From assembly GCF_000158815.1 (NCBI RefSeq), contig NZ_GG657738.1, positions 136,630 through 171,493 on the forward strand: a stretch of DNA of 34,864 bases, given 5' to 3'. The stretch comes from Micromonospora sp. ATCC 39149. GTDB lineage: Bacteria > Actinomycetota > Actinomycetes > Mycobacteriales > Micromonosporaceae. The translations under genes and the position numbers were made by a program. Position 1 is the stretch's first letter; each line of letters starts with the position of its first letter. The notes under the pieces are model-generated. The model was not told where the DNA came from. It worked only from the letters and a program-made list of their open reading frames with translations, and searched no databases. Below are positions 8,635-16,588 of the stretch, one piece after another.

Positions 8635-9144
8635 TCAGTGGTCGTGGCTGTCGCGCCGGTAGGCGAGGAGGCAGGGGTCGTCCGGGTCGATCGCGTGTAC
8701 GACCCGGCGGGCGATCTCGCGAAGCTGGCGCTGCTGTGTCCTGGTGAGGCTGTCGAACGCCAGCCGGCGCACCTCGGCGACGTGCCCGGGTGCGGTGGCG
8801 ACGACTTTGTCGAGGCCGGTGTCGGTCAGGATCGCCAGGGTGAAACGGCCGTCGGCCGGGTCCGGGGTACGGCGAACCCAGCCCTGCTTCTCCATGCGGG
8901 CGACGACCTGCGACAGCCGTGCCAGTGAGCCCTCGGCGAAGGCGGCGAGCACACTCATCCGCAGGGTGCGTTCGGGCGCCATCGACAGGCCGGCGAGCAC
9001 CTGGTACTCGAAGTGGCTGATCTGCGCGTCGCGCTGCAACTGAGCGTCGATCGCCGCGGGGAGCCGCACGACCATCCCGTACAGCATCTGCCAGGTCTGC
9101 TGCTGCTCCTCGTCGAGCCAGCGCGGCTCCGCAGTATCGGTCAT
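8635..9144 (-). CDS. MarR-family regulator (cassette 1)
   Basis: 169-residue MarR-type winged-helix repressor. The family pattern is clear: SHFEYQVLAGLSMAPERTLRMSVLAAF, recognition helix EGSLARLSQVVARMEKQGWV and wing RRTPDPADGRFTLAILTDTG. It is divergent from the DoxX gene with a 119-bp spacer that carries a near-perfect inverted repeat (9224-9243). It therefore most likely represses doxX-oxidoreductase and itself. MarR proteins of this sort commonly sense phenolics, quinones or oxidants, which fits the redox cargo, but the ligand is unknown. Confidence 0.87.
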   Translation of the reverse strand: MTDTAEPRWLDEEQQQTWQMLYGMVVRLPAAIDAQLQRDAQISHFEYQVLAGLSMAPERTLRMSVLAAFAEGSLARLSQVVARMEKQGWVRRTPDPADGRFTLAILTDTGLDKVVATAPGHVAEVRRLAFDSLTRTQQRQLREIARRVVHAIDPDDPCLLAYRRDSHDH

Positions 9145-9200
9145 GCCCTTCAGGATAACTTCACGCGTTAACCGGCTTGCACCCGACGATCACTTGCGTC

Positions 9201-9244
9201 TTTAAGTCATCTGGCCGTACTGTTGACTCAACGCATTAAGTCAT
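9201..9244. promoter_or_regulatory. MarR operator region
   Basis: tgactcaa (9224-9231) and ttaagtca (9236-9243) are an inverted repeat with one mismatch around cgca. TTTAAGTCAT at 9201 repeats the right half-site directly at 9235. Another related stretch (acgcgttaac) lies at 9163-9173 near the marR start. The arrangement between divergent marR and doxX suggests operators controlling both. Confidence 0.62.
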
Positions 9245-9263
9245 CGAGTGGCCGGAGGGCCCC

Positions 9264-9644
9264 ATGAACATCGTCTTGTGGATCATCGCCGGCCTGCTTG
9301 CCGCCGCATTCGCCTTCTTCGGCGCGACCAAGCTGGCACAGCCGAAGGAGAAACTCGCCGCGTCCGGCATGGCCTGGACTGAGAACGTCAGCTCCGGCCT
9401 GGTCAAGCTCATCGGCGCCCTGGAGGTCCTGGCAGCTATCGGCCTCATCCTGCCCGCCGTCCTCGACATCGCACCCATACTGGTGCCGCTCGCCGCGCTC
9501 GGCCTCGTCCTCATCATGATCGGCGCGATCGTGACCCACGCCCGCCGCAAGGAGTACCAGGCCATCGGCATGAACGTGGTCCTGCTACTGCTCGCCGCCG
9601 TCGTCGCCTGGGGCCGGTTCGGCCCGTACGGCTTCGGCTCCTGA
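9264..9644 (+). CDS. DoxX family membrane protein (cassette 1)
   Basis: 126-residue, four-helix membrane protein of the DoxX family. Signature elements are the first helix MNIVLWIIAGLLAAAFAFFGATKLAQPKEKLA, then GLVKLIGALEVLAAIGLILP and a C-terminal WGRFGPYGF. In mycobacteria DoxX works with a thiol system in oxidant defence; in many actinobacteria it sits under MarR/HxlR control as here. The start ATG follows ggagggccc. A second copy lies at 18285-18656 with the same QPKEKLA and WGRFGPYG motifs, so the two are paralogues in duplicated cassettes. Confidence 0.87.
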   Translation: MNIVLWIIAGLLAAAFAFFGATKLAQPKEKLAASGMAWTENVSSGLVKLIGALEVLAAIGLILPAVLDIAPILVPLAALGLVLIMIGAIVTHARRKEYQAIGMNVVLLLLAAVVAWGRFGPYGFGS

Positions 9645-9694
9645 CCACCTCGAAACGTCATCACCGCCGTCCCCACAGACTCAAGGAGTACGTC

Positions 9695-10636
9695 ATGCGT
9701 GCAGTTCACGTCCCGGCCGCCGGCGAGAAGCCGCAGATCGGCGACCTGCCCACCCCCACCGTCACCGACGGCACCGTCCTGATCCGGGTCAAGGCCGCCG
9801 CCCTCAACCCGGTCGACAACGTCCTGGTCGCCGGCTACCTCGCCAGCATGCTCCCGCACGAATACCCCCTAGTGGCGGGCCGCGACGCCGCCGGTGTCGT
9901 CGAGGCCGTCGGCACGGGTGTCGAGCACGTCAAACCCGGCGACGAAGTCTTTGGCCACGTCCTGCTCGCACCCCCAGTCCAGGCCGGCACCCTCGCCGAG
10001 TACGCCCTGCTGCCGGCCGCCGCGGTCGCGCTCAAGCCCGCCGGCATCGACTTCGTCCAGGCCGCGGCCCTGCCCCTCGCAGCCGCGGCCGCTGCCCAGG
10101 CCGTCGACGCCATCGAGGTAAAGCCCGGCCAGACCGTCCTGGTCAACGGCGCTTCCGGCGGCGTCGGCTCCTACGCCGTGCAGTTGCTCGCCGCCCGCGG
10201 CGCCACCGTCATCGCCACCGGCACCGACACCGGCCGGCTCACCGGCCTCGGCGCCACCACCGTCGTCGACCGCTCGGCCGGTCCCGTTGCCGAGCAGGTC
10301 CTCACCGCCCACCCCGGCGGCGTCGACGCCCTGGTCAACCTGTTCGGCAACACCGCCGACGACATCCCCCTCACCGCCGTTCGCCCGGGCGGCAAGGTCT
10401 CCACCCTCACCCAGGGCCCGGACGCCGACACCGCTACCACCGCCGGCGTCACCGTCACCTCGATCATGGCCGCCCCCGTGCGGGAAGTCACCGGCCCCCT
10501 CGCCGAGCAGGCCGCCGCCGGCACCCTCAAGGTCGACGTCGGCGCGGTCATCACCCTCGACGAGGCCCTCGACGGCCTCGCCGCCATCGCCGCCGGAAAC
10601 GCCAAGGGCAAGATCGTCGTCACCCTCGACAACTGA
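9695..10636 (+). CDS. NADP-dependent quinone/zinc-type oxidoreductase (MDR)
   Basis: 313-residue medium-chain dehydrogenase/reductase. The N-terminal GroES-like part has AALNPVDNVLVAGY and GRDAAGVVEAVGTGV; the cofactor part has the glycine motif VNGASGGVGSYAVQLLAARGA, typical of NADPH quinone reductases without structural zinc. The C-terminus is GNAKGKIVVTLDN. It is 50 bp downstream of doxX with a good ribosome binding site (aaggag) and is probably in the same MarR-controlled operon. It would reduce quinones or enones. A truncated homologue tail is preserved in the other cassette (18078-18233). Confidence 0.87.
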   Translation: MRAVHVPAAGEKPQIGDLPTPTVTDGTVLIRVKAAALNPVDNVLVAGYLASMLPHEYPLVAGRDAAGVVEAVGTGVEHVKPGDEVFGHVLLAPPVQAGTLAEYALLPAAAVALKPAGIDFVQAAALPLAAAAAAQAVDAIEVKPGQTVLVNGASGGVGSYAVQLLAARGATVIATGTDTGRLTGLGATTVVDRSAGPVAEQVLTAHPGGVDALVNLFGNTADDIPLTAVRPGGKVSTLTQGPDADTATTAGVTVTSIMAAPVREVTGPLAEQAAAGTLKVDVGAVITLDEALDGLAAIAAGNAKGKIVVTLDN

Positions 10637-10698
10637 TCACCAGCTCCGATGACGGCCGGTGCCTGGCCCCGACCGGGCGCCGCCACCCCGGCGCCTCA

Positions 10699-10833
10699 CG
10701 AACCGCCGAGACCGGCAAGGCCAAGCCGGGGCCCTGGATCAACCGCGCCGACCTCGCCGGCTTCCTTCTCGACGCCATCGAGCAGGCCACCTGGATCCGC
10801 AAGGCGCCGTTGGTGTGGAACGCCAAGGGCTGA
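10699..10833 (+). pseudogene. Tail of an NAD(P)-binding (NmrA-like) gene
   Basis: Frame 1 here reads NRADLAGFLLDAIEQATW then IRKAPLVWNAKG and a stop at 10831-10833. It matches the C-terminus of the intact NAD(P)-binding protein at 17379-18041 (NRADFASFLIDTVENDAW, IRKAPLVWNSRE). The rest of the gene is missing. The left limit is approximate. The remaining sequence to 10967 shows no gene; it leads into the dioxygenase. Confidence 0.75.
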
Positions 10834-10967
10834 CCCAACCACCTCGGTGAAAACCCGCTGGCCCGCACGGCACCGCGACCGGAGCCGACGTGCGCGCTAT
10901 AACCGCAAAAATTCCCCCCTGCCTCGTTCCCTGTTGGCCGTACAGCTGGCTCACCGTCAGCGGATAA

Positions 10968-11007
10968 AGCAAAGGAGCTATCAATGAACGATCGTGCGAA
11001 ACCGTCG
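10968..11007 (+). repeat. 40-bp direct repeat, copy 1 (leader and first codons)
   Basis: Identical over 40 bp to 11945-11984. It holds the ribosome binding site aaaggag, the ATG and codons for MNDRAKPS. The two copies are 977 bp apart and bracket the dioxygenase gene. Confidence 0.93.
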
Positions 11008-11739
11008 GTAATAACCGCCGAAATGCAGAATGCCAAAGTCCTGGCACTCCTCGAGGACCCCGCGCTCCAGGAATTAACCAGCACCGTCTCGCCGGTCCTC
11101 CCGGATGACTGGCCTGCCGGGGCCACGCCCAAGACGACCGAAGGCCCTTACTATCTCTCGTTCGGCCAGAGCCTGCTCCGGAGCGACATCACCGAGGACC
11201 GGAAGGGCGTTCCGCTGACCTTGCGGTACACCGTCGTCGACGCGGTGACCCAGGCGCCGGTCAAGGGCGCTCGCGTCGACACCTGGCATTGCGACGCGTT
11301 CGGCTACTACTCCGGCTACCTGAGCCATGACCCCGATACCTTCCCCGGATCGGAGGCGCTGAGCCACATCGAGCCGTCCGATGAGTCGCGGTTCTTGCGC
11401 GGCAGTCAGTACACCGACGAGAGCGGGGGCGTGGAATTCGGCACCGTCTACCCGGGGTGGTACCACAACCGGGACGTGCACATCCACATGAAGGTGTACG
11501 TCGATGACCGGGAGGTGTATGTTGGACAGCTGCATATGCCCGACGATGTCAACGACATCGTCGGGACGCTGCCGCCCTACGACGGGCACATCACCCTCGA
11601 ACGCCTTGCGAACGACGAAGACCTCCTCTATCAGAGCGACAACGGCCAGGACCTCGTCCCGGACGTGCGGCCGGTGTCAGAGGGCAATCCGGAAATCGGC
11701 TTCATCGCGGCGTTCACGCTGGCAGTCGTCACCTCGTAA
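10984..11739 (+). CDS. Intradiol ring-cleavage dioxygenase-like protein
   Basis: 251 residues of the non-haem Fe(III) intradiol dioxygenase family (catechol, hydroxyquinol and protocatechuate dioxygenases). Expected ligands are visible: Tyr in TTEGPYY, Tyr in TVYPGWY and two His in NRDVHIHMKVY; the beta-sandwich motif RVDTWHCDAFGYYSGY is typical. Family members open aromatic diols between the hydroxyls. The short N-terminus lacks the long dimerisation region of catechol 1,2-dioxygenases, so the subgroup is uncertain. Start ATG has aaaggag six bases upstream. Its leader and first eight codons are shared exactly with the next gene. A strong terminator follows at 11772, so it is a separate transcript from the SnoaL-like gene. 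Confidence 0.85.
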   Translation: MNDRAKPSVITAEMQNAKVLALLEDPALQELTSTVSPVLPDDWPAGATPKTTEGPYYLSFGQSLLRSDITEDRKGVPLTLRYTVVDAVTQAPVKGARVDTWHCDAFGYYSGYLSHDPDTFPGSEALSHIEPSDESRFLRGSQYTDESGGVEFGTVYPGWYHNRDVHIHMKVYVDDREVYVGQLHMPDDVNDIVGTLPPYDGHITLERLANDEDLLYQSDNGQDLVPDVRPVSEGNPEIGFIAAFTLAVVTS

Positions 11740-11771
11740 GAACATTCCGCATTGACCGGAACCAGCCGGAA

Positions 11772-11796
11772 AAAGGAGGGCGCCTTGCCCTCCTTT
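11772..11796 (+). terminator. Terminator after the dioxygenase
   Basis: aaaggagggc, loop gcctt, gccctccttt: a perfect 10-bp stem whose distal arm ends in ttt, 33 bp after the dioxygenase stop. Confidence 0.82.
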
Positions 11797-11804
11797 CGGC
11801 CAAG

Positions 11805-11880
11805 GTTGCACCGTGCAACAACGTCAGGGTCCTTCAGGAAAAGCAGCTTGGTCGCCGCTGATCCTCCGGGGCCCTGACGC
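11805..11880. promoter_or_regulatory. Palindromes in the dioxygenase/SnoaL spacer
   Basis: gttgcaccgtgcaac (11805-11819) is a perfect 7-bp palindrome with one central base, an operator-like site. gtcaggg (from 11823) pairs with ccctgac near 11870 to form a larger hairpin. No coding sequence is seen between 11740 and 11944. Confidence 0.4.
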
Positions 11881-11944
11881 CTTCCACCCCTCCGCCACGC
11901 CGCCCGACGAGCTACCCCTCAACCACGCTCAACTGCGAAGACCC

Positions 11945-11984
11945 AGCAAAGGAGCTATCAATGAACGATCGTGCGAAACCGTCG
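11945..11984 (+). repeat. 40-bp direct repeat, copy 2
   Basis: Exact copy of 10968-11007 including ribosome binding site, ATG and MNDRAKPS codons, here starting the SnoaL-like gene. Confidence 0.93.
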
Positions 11985-12416
11985 AACGACGAACACTCGA
12001 TCCAGCGCCTCCTCGCCCTGGCGGCGATGCTGTTGGACCGGCATCGCTTCCGCGATCTGGCCGAGCTGCACGCCGAGGACGCAGCGGTCATCGTCGGCGG
12101 CGGTGAGCCTGTGCGCGGGCGGGCGGCGATCGAAGCAATGCTGCGGGAAGCGAACGATCCGAACTCACCGAAGGCGGTGGCAAAGGGGCCGGCGCGGCAC
12201 CACGTCTCGCCCGCGGTCATAGATGTCGACGGCGCCACCGCTCGAGCGTGGAGCGAGTTGCTCTTCCTCAACCAGATCGACGGGCGATGGATGCCGGCCG
12301 CCGCGGCCAGCTACTGCGACCGGCTCGTCAAAGACGGCGAGCGCTGGTTGCTGAGTGAGCGCCGGGTCATCTTCCCCGGGGACGACTCCGAGGCCACCGC
12401 GCCCCCGCTCAGGTAG
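11961..12416 (+). CDS. SnoaL/NTF2-like protein
   Basis: 151-residue protein with the NTF2-like cone fold pattern: LLALAAMLLDRHRFRDLAELHAEDAAVIVGGGEPVRGRAAIEAML, later VDGATARAWSELLFL and a final RWLLSERRVIF. Such domains serve as small isomerases or ring-modifying enzymes, often beside aromatic pathway genes; the substrate is unknown. The first eight residues are encoded by the 40-bp repeat also present at the dioxygenase, so the native N-terminus may begin after it. Confidence 0.8.
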   Translation: MNDRAKPSNDEHSIQRLLALAAMLLDRHRFRDLAELHAEDAAVIVGGGEPVRGRAAIEAMLREANDPNSPKAVAKGPARHHVSPAVIDVDGATARAWSELLFLNQIDGRWMPAAAASYCDRLVKDGERWLLSERRVIFPGDDSEATAPPLR

Positions 12417-12454
12417 TCACCGGGCGGGACGGATAGAACCGGTGCTGTCACGGG

Positions 12455-12591
12455 TTGTGTTTCGCGCTGGGCGAGCTGCATCCGGCCGCTTATCGCGCGG
12501 AGTTGATCTTCCTGGATTCGTCGATCGGCGAGGCGGCCACGCTCGACGACGCGCCGCCACAGGTGGATGACTTCCCCCCGTCCGCGGCCTG
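12455..12591 (+). pseudogene. Unrecognised gene remnant
   Basis: In the 12417-12633 spacer one frame reads FALGELHPAAYRAELIFLD and ends DDFPPSAA then stop at 12589. It looks like the end of a real protein (codon GC pattern, balanced composition) but has no start of its own and I cannot name it. Confidence 0.3.
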
Positions 12592-12648
12592 AATTCAACG
12601 CTTCGCGAGCGTCGGGAAACCGCTGCTCGGATATTGAAAGGTGAGGTC

Positions 12649-13278
12649 GTGCACACTGACGATGAGGTCCGCAGCCGCAAGCAGGCGAAGGTCTGCGTGC
12701 AGGTGCAGGCGATGCACTCGAGCTATGACCGCCTTCGGGCAGCGTGGCGCGAGGTGGACCGGCTCGGCTTCGATTCGCTGTGGGTCCCCGACCACTTCTT
12801 TCCCTGGGCGGGCGACGAGAAGGGCACCAACCTCGAAGCGTGGACGCTGCTAGCGGCGATGGGCGCCGAGACAAGCACCCCGACGCTCGGCACCCTCGTC
12901 AGTGCCTACGCCTACCGCAATGCCGACCTGATGGCGGAGACCGAGCGGGAGAACATCCGCGAGTCGACGCTGGAAGGGCTCGAAACCGCAGCCCGCAAGG
13001 GCAAGCACGGCGGCCGGCCGCCGGTCATCACCGACGACATGCTCCACACCGTGCTGCGGCGCAGGGCGAAAGGCGAGTCGGTCGAGCAGATCCAGCCCGA
13101 CATGATCATCCCCACCGGCAAGCGCAAGGGCCAGAGTCCCTCGGTGGCGAGCATCTACCGGGCGCTCGCAGAGCACGCCAAACTCGAGGCATACCCCGAA
13201 GCCATCGAGGCCGCGCACGCCGACTTCGGCGCCCTCCAGAACAGCGAAGTCCCCGGAGCCCGCCCTTGCCGCTCCTGA
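12649..13278 (+). CDS. Chimera: luciferase-like monooxygenase N-terminus fused to serine-recombinase C-terminus
   Basis: Residues up to about 95 match the N-terminus of F420/flavin luciferase-like monooxygenases (VCVQVQAMHSSYDRLRAAW, DRLGFDSLWVPDHFFPW, TLGTLVSAYAYRN). From MAETERENIRESTLEGLE onward it is the C-terminal half of a serine recombinase, homologous to the intact recombinase at 19704-20675 (KHGGRPPVITDDMLHTVLRR, SVASIYRALA). The join sits at a shared Met-Ala-Glu, suggesting illegitimate recombination at microhomology. Neither enzyme can be functional: the barrel is cut after about 100 residues and the catalytic serine domain is absent. Start GTG 12649 or TTG 12634. The C-terminal DNA-binding domain could still fold. 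Confidence 0.8.
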   Translation: MHTDDEVRSRKQAKVCVQVQAMHSSYDRLRAAWREVDRLGFDSLWVPDHFFPWAGDEKGTNLEAWTLLAAMGAETSTPTLGTLVSAYAYRNADLMAETERENIRESTLEGLETAARKGKHGGRPPVITDDMLHTVLRRRAKGESVEQIQPDMIIPTGKRKGQSPSVASIYRALAEHAKLEAYPEAIEAAHADFGALQNSEVPGARPCRS

Positions 13279-13343
13279 CCGAGCGTCACTCTGATTACGC
13301 CGAGCTACTTGTCACTTCGCCGTAGCTTCGGGAGAACAGGGCC

Positions 13344-13376
13344 GAGGACCCCGGTGATGCGATCACCGGGGTCCTC
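13344..13376 (+). terminator. Strong hairpin terminator
   Basis: gaggaccccggtgat, loop gcg, then the exact complement: a 15-bp stem, 65 bp after the chimera stop. Confidence 0.85.
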
Positions 13377-13500
13377 TCACCGTTCATGATCGTTCTCACC
13401 GATACGGGGCGTTCTTAAGGATCTTGCGACCAGGTATCAAATAGTTGATCAAGGCTGTGGATCTGTTGGGGATGATCAATGGCCGGAATGATATTCGTCT

Positions 13501-15310
13501 GTGAGTCGCCCCTCGATGGACCTTGGCGATCTGGTCGAGCACTGGACGCTGGTCGAACCTGAGCTTGATCTGGTCGCCAGAAAGCATGGCGTCACCAGAC
13601 TCGGGTTCGCGCTGATGGTGAAGTTCTACGGCCGGTTCGGCCGCTTCCCACGCGGCCGGGGCGAGTTCCACGCCGACGCTGTCGAGTTCGTGGCCAGGCA
13701 GCTGCGATGCGAGCCCGGGGACCTGGGCTTCTACGAGTGGGATGGCATCACCTACAAGCGGCACCGCGGCGAGATCCGGCGGTTCTTCGGGTTCAGGGCC
13801 GCGACGGTGGCCGATCAGGACAAGCTCGTCGACTGGCTGGCCGGCGATGTGGCGCAGCGGGAGCGACGCCCGGAACTGGTGCGCGAGCAGTTCCTGGCGG
13901 AGTGCCGGGCACGGCAGTTGGAACCTCCGACGGCGGGGCAGATCGATCGGATCGTCGGCACGGCGCTGAGCCGGGCGGGTGAGGCGCTGGCGGCCAGGAT
14001 CGTTGCCAGGCTGGACCGGGATGTGGCGCTGCGCCTGCTGACGCTGGTCAGCGTCGGCGACCACGACGACTCGACGCTGCTGCGGTCGGTGAAGGCGACC
14101 ACCTGCGACGTCAGCTTGAAGTCGATGCTGGCCGAGATCGACAAGTTGGAGGCGGTGCGGTCGTTCCGGCTACGGCACGAACACCGGCATCCGGGCCGTG
14201 GCCGCCACCGCCAACCAGCGCGAGCAGCACCTGTACTACCTGGTTCGCCGCTACCTCACCCCGGAACTCGTCCGCGCGCTCGCGGTGGACATCGCCAACG
14301 CCACGTTCGCGGTGCGGCAGCGGGCGCTGTGGGCGCTGTGGGGCGCCGGCTCGACCGCGGTGGCCTCCGACTCGACTCACTTCGGCGCGTGGGACCAGAA
14401 CCTGTTCACCGAGTGGCATTCCCGGTACAAGTCGCGCGGAGTGCTGATCTACTGGCACGTCGAACGCAAGAGCATGGTGATCCACTCCCAGCTGCTCAAC
14501 TGCACCGCGTCCGAGGTCGCCGCGATGGTCGACGGGGCGATGCACCACGGAACCGAGATGGACGTACGGTCGAACTACGTCGATACCCACGGCCAGTCCG
14601 TGATCGGGTTCGGCCTGACCAGGCTGTTGGGCTTCGACCTGCTGCCGAGGATCAAGCGGATTAACCACCTGCGGCTTTACCCGGCGAGCGCCGGCTGGCG
14701 CGACACCTACCCGGAGCTCGCGCCGGCGATGGTGAACCGGTCGATCGACTGGGACCTGATCGCCGACGAGTACGACTACATGATCAAGTACGCGATCTCG
14801 ATCATGAACAAGACTGCCTCGACCGCGGCAATCCTGCGCCGCTTCCACCGCGCCAACCTGATGCACCCCACCTACCAGGCCATGCAGGAACTCGGCCGCG
14901 CCCAGCGCACAATCTTCGCCTGCCGCTATCTCCGCGACCGCGACCTGCAGCGGGAGATCAACTCCGGGTTGAACGTGGTGGAGTCGTGGAACTACGGCAA
15001 CAGCGTGATCTTCTTCGGCAAGGGCGGCGACATCCCCGGCAATCGCCGCGACCAGCAGGAACTGTCCGTGCTCTGCCTGCGGGTACTGCAAGCCTCGATC
15101 GGCTACCTGAACACCCTGATGATCCAGGACGTCCTCGCCGACGGCGCCGTCGCGCTCACCGCAGAGGACGAGCGGGGCCTCAACCCGCTGTTCTGGTCGA
15201 ACATCGCCCCGTACGGCGAAGTCAAGATCGACCTCGGCCGGCGCATCACCCTCACCGGCGACACCCGCCCGGCCGCGCCGGCCGGCGACGACCCCGACCC
15301 CGTTCGTTGA
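13501..15310 (+). pseudogene. tnpA: Tn3-family transposase with internal deletion and frame change
   Basis: The N-terminal DUF4158-type domain (LVEHWTLVEPELDLVARKHG, RFPRGRGEFHADAVEFVARQL) runs in one frame to about 14165. It is followed in another frame from about 14171 by the catalytic C-terminal region beginning [13 protein letters not shown]. About 380-400 residues normally lying between are missing. The retained part holds [11 protein letters not shown] (D), [10 protein letters not shown] (D), NVVESWN (E) and a natural end. This deletion inactivates it. The gene belongs to a different Tn3 lineage from the one at 1-1445. A ggggcgttcttaagg stretch at 13407 upstream might be a decayed terminal repeat. 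Confidence 0.88.
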
Positions 15311-15330
15311 CCGTGAGGAAGACCCCGACG

Positions 15331-15843
15331 ATGCCGAAGGCCCTGCCCGTGACCCACACCGACGACCTCCACCAGCGGGCCGGCGCCACGCTGGGCGGCG
15401 CGCTCGAGCGGGCCGCCGCCGCGGTGGCCGCCAGCGACTTCACCCGGGCCGCGACCGCCGCGCAGCAACTGGCCCAGTACGCGCAGCACCTGCAGACCGC
15501 CGTGGTCCGCGACGCGCTGGCCGCCGGGGCGGACTGGTGGCAGCTCGGCGAGCACCTCGGCCTGCACCCGCAGGCCGCCTACGAGCAGCACCGCGGCGCC
15601 GCCGAAGGCCTGCGCCCGCCCGCGCAGCAGCGGCCGCAGCTGGCGGTGGTGTGCACCGCCGGCCTGCTCGCCGAGCACGACCAGGTCGCCGAGCACGGCG
15701 TCGACCTGGACGACCTGGGCGACGACCACAGCCTCACCCAGGACCCGACCGTGGCCCGCCTGCGCGCCGCGGCCGAGCTGCTCGACGAGGTCCACGGCCG
15801 GGTGATGCCCGAGACCCGCGACGCCGTGGGCGGCGCACCATGA
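15331..15843 (+). CDS. Hypothetical protein with HTH-like segment
   Basis: 170 residues, ATG 15331, 20 bp after the transposase remnant. The sequence is Ala-rich and helical with WWQLGEHLGLHPQAAYEQH, which resembles the helix-turn-helix used in many actinobacterial proteins that ask whether a site is occupied; a GLLAEHDQVAEHGVDLDDLGDDHS stretch follows. I recognise the style from actinobacterial accessory regions but no named family. It may be a regulator travelling with Tn3-type elements. Confidence 0.6.
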   Translation: MPKALPVTHTDDLHQRAGATLGGALERAAAAVAASDFTRAATAAQQLAQYAQHLQTAVVRDALAAGADWWQLGEHLGLHPQAAYEQHRGAAEGLRPPAQQRPQLAVVCTAGLLAEHDQVAEHGVDLDDLGDDHSLTQDPTVARLRAAAELLDEVHGRVMPETRDAVGGAP

Positions 15844-15861
15844 GGTCGTGGCCGGTCGACC

Positions 15862-16068
15862 GTGCGTGGCCCGCGCCTACCGGGCCCGGCGCAAGGCCAC
15901 GCGGGCTGCGCGAGCAGGGCTACCCGGGTCCTCGGCGAGGACGTGCTGGGACTTTCGGCGTACATGCGCAAGCACATCAATGTCCGCGGTCACTACTGCT
16001 TCCGGCTGCCCGACCTCGGCGGCATCTGGCGGGAACTGCGCGACCCTGACCACGCCGGCTCGGGCTAG
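15862..16068 (+). pseudogene. C-terminal fragment of another Tn3 transposase
   Basis: From about 15917 the frame reads VLGEDVLGLSAYMRKHINVRG then HYCFRLPDLGG and a stop at 16066. This is the characteristic end of Tn3 transposases (hydrophobic xLSxYxRxHINxxGxYxF). It is not the missing part of the 13501-15310 copy, which has its own C-terminus, so it marks a second Tn3 relic. Its stop overlaps the convergent hxlR-type gene. Confidence 0.68.
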
Positions 16069-16481
16069 GACGGCTGAGGCCCGGCGCCGGCGCTGGCCTG
16101 GGCGCGGTTGGCGCGGATCTCGTCGTGGTGGTCGGTGGCCCAGCCGATCAGCTGCTTGACGATCTCGTGCAGGCCGTGGCCGAGCGGGGCGAGCGCGTAC
16201 TCCACGCGTGGGGGCACCTCGGCGTAGGCGGTGCGGGTGATCAGGCCGTCGTCCTGCAGTTGGCGCAGTGTGTGGGTGAGCATGCGCTGGGAGATGCCGG
16301 GGATCTGGCGCTGCAGGTCGGTGTAGCGCAGGGGGCCATCCTGCAGGACGGCGATGATCAGCATGCTCCACTTGTCGCCCACCCGGTCCAGGACCTGCCG
16401 GATGAAGGCCATGTGCTCGGCCGGGATACTCGCGCACGGCCCCGCCACGGCCGCCATCTGCATACCTGCGCTGTCCTGCAT
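16065..16481 (-). CDS. HxlR-family regulator (cassette 2)
   Basis: 138-residue winged-helix regulator with the HxlR signature: VLDRVGDKWSMLIIAVL, RYTDLQRQIPGISQRMLTHTLRQL and DGLITRTAYAEVPPRVEYALAPLG. Start ATG 16481 is preferred because GGAGAGG lies ten bases upstream; ATG 16490 overlaps that site. It is divergent from the DsbA-like gene across a 107-bp spacer and probably controls it. HxlR proteins often sense quinones, aldehydes or thiol oxidants; an N-terminal cysteine (GPCASIP) is in the position used by redox-sensing HxlR members such as QorR/YodB. Confidence 0.88.
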   Translation of the reverse strand: MQDSAGMQMAAVAGPCASIPAEHMAFIRQVLDRVGDKWSMLIIAVLQDGPLRYTDLQRQIPGISQRMLTHTLRQLQDDGLITRTAYAEVPPRVEYALAPLGHGLHEIVKQLIGWATDHHDEIRANRAQASAGAGPQPS

Positions 16482-16588
16482 GGCACCCATTCCTCTCCGT
16501 CGCGCACACCGATGTGCCTTTTGCACCGCCTCCCATACTGGCGCATCATGGCGTTACGAACAAATGAGAGGAATTACAGGTCGCAGCT

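Noticed and set aside
7090..8928. 612-codon plus-strand frame over the transposase and MarR genes
   Set aside because: It crosses two well-supported minus-strand genes and has no recognisable domain.
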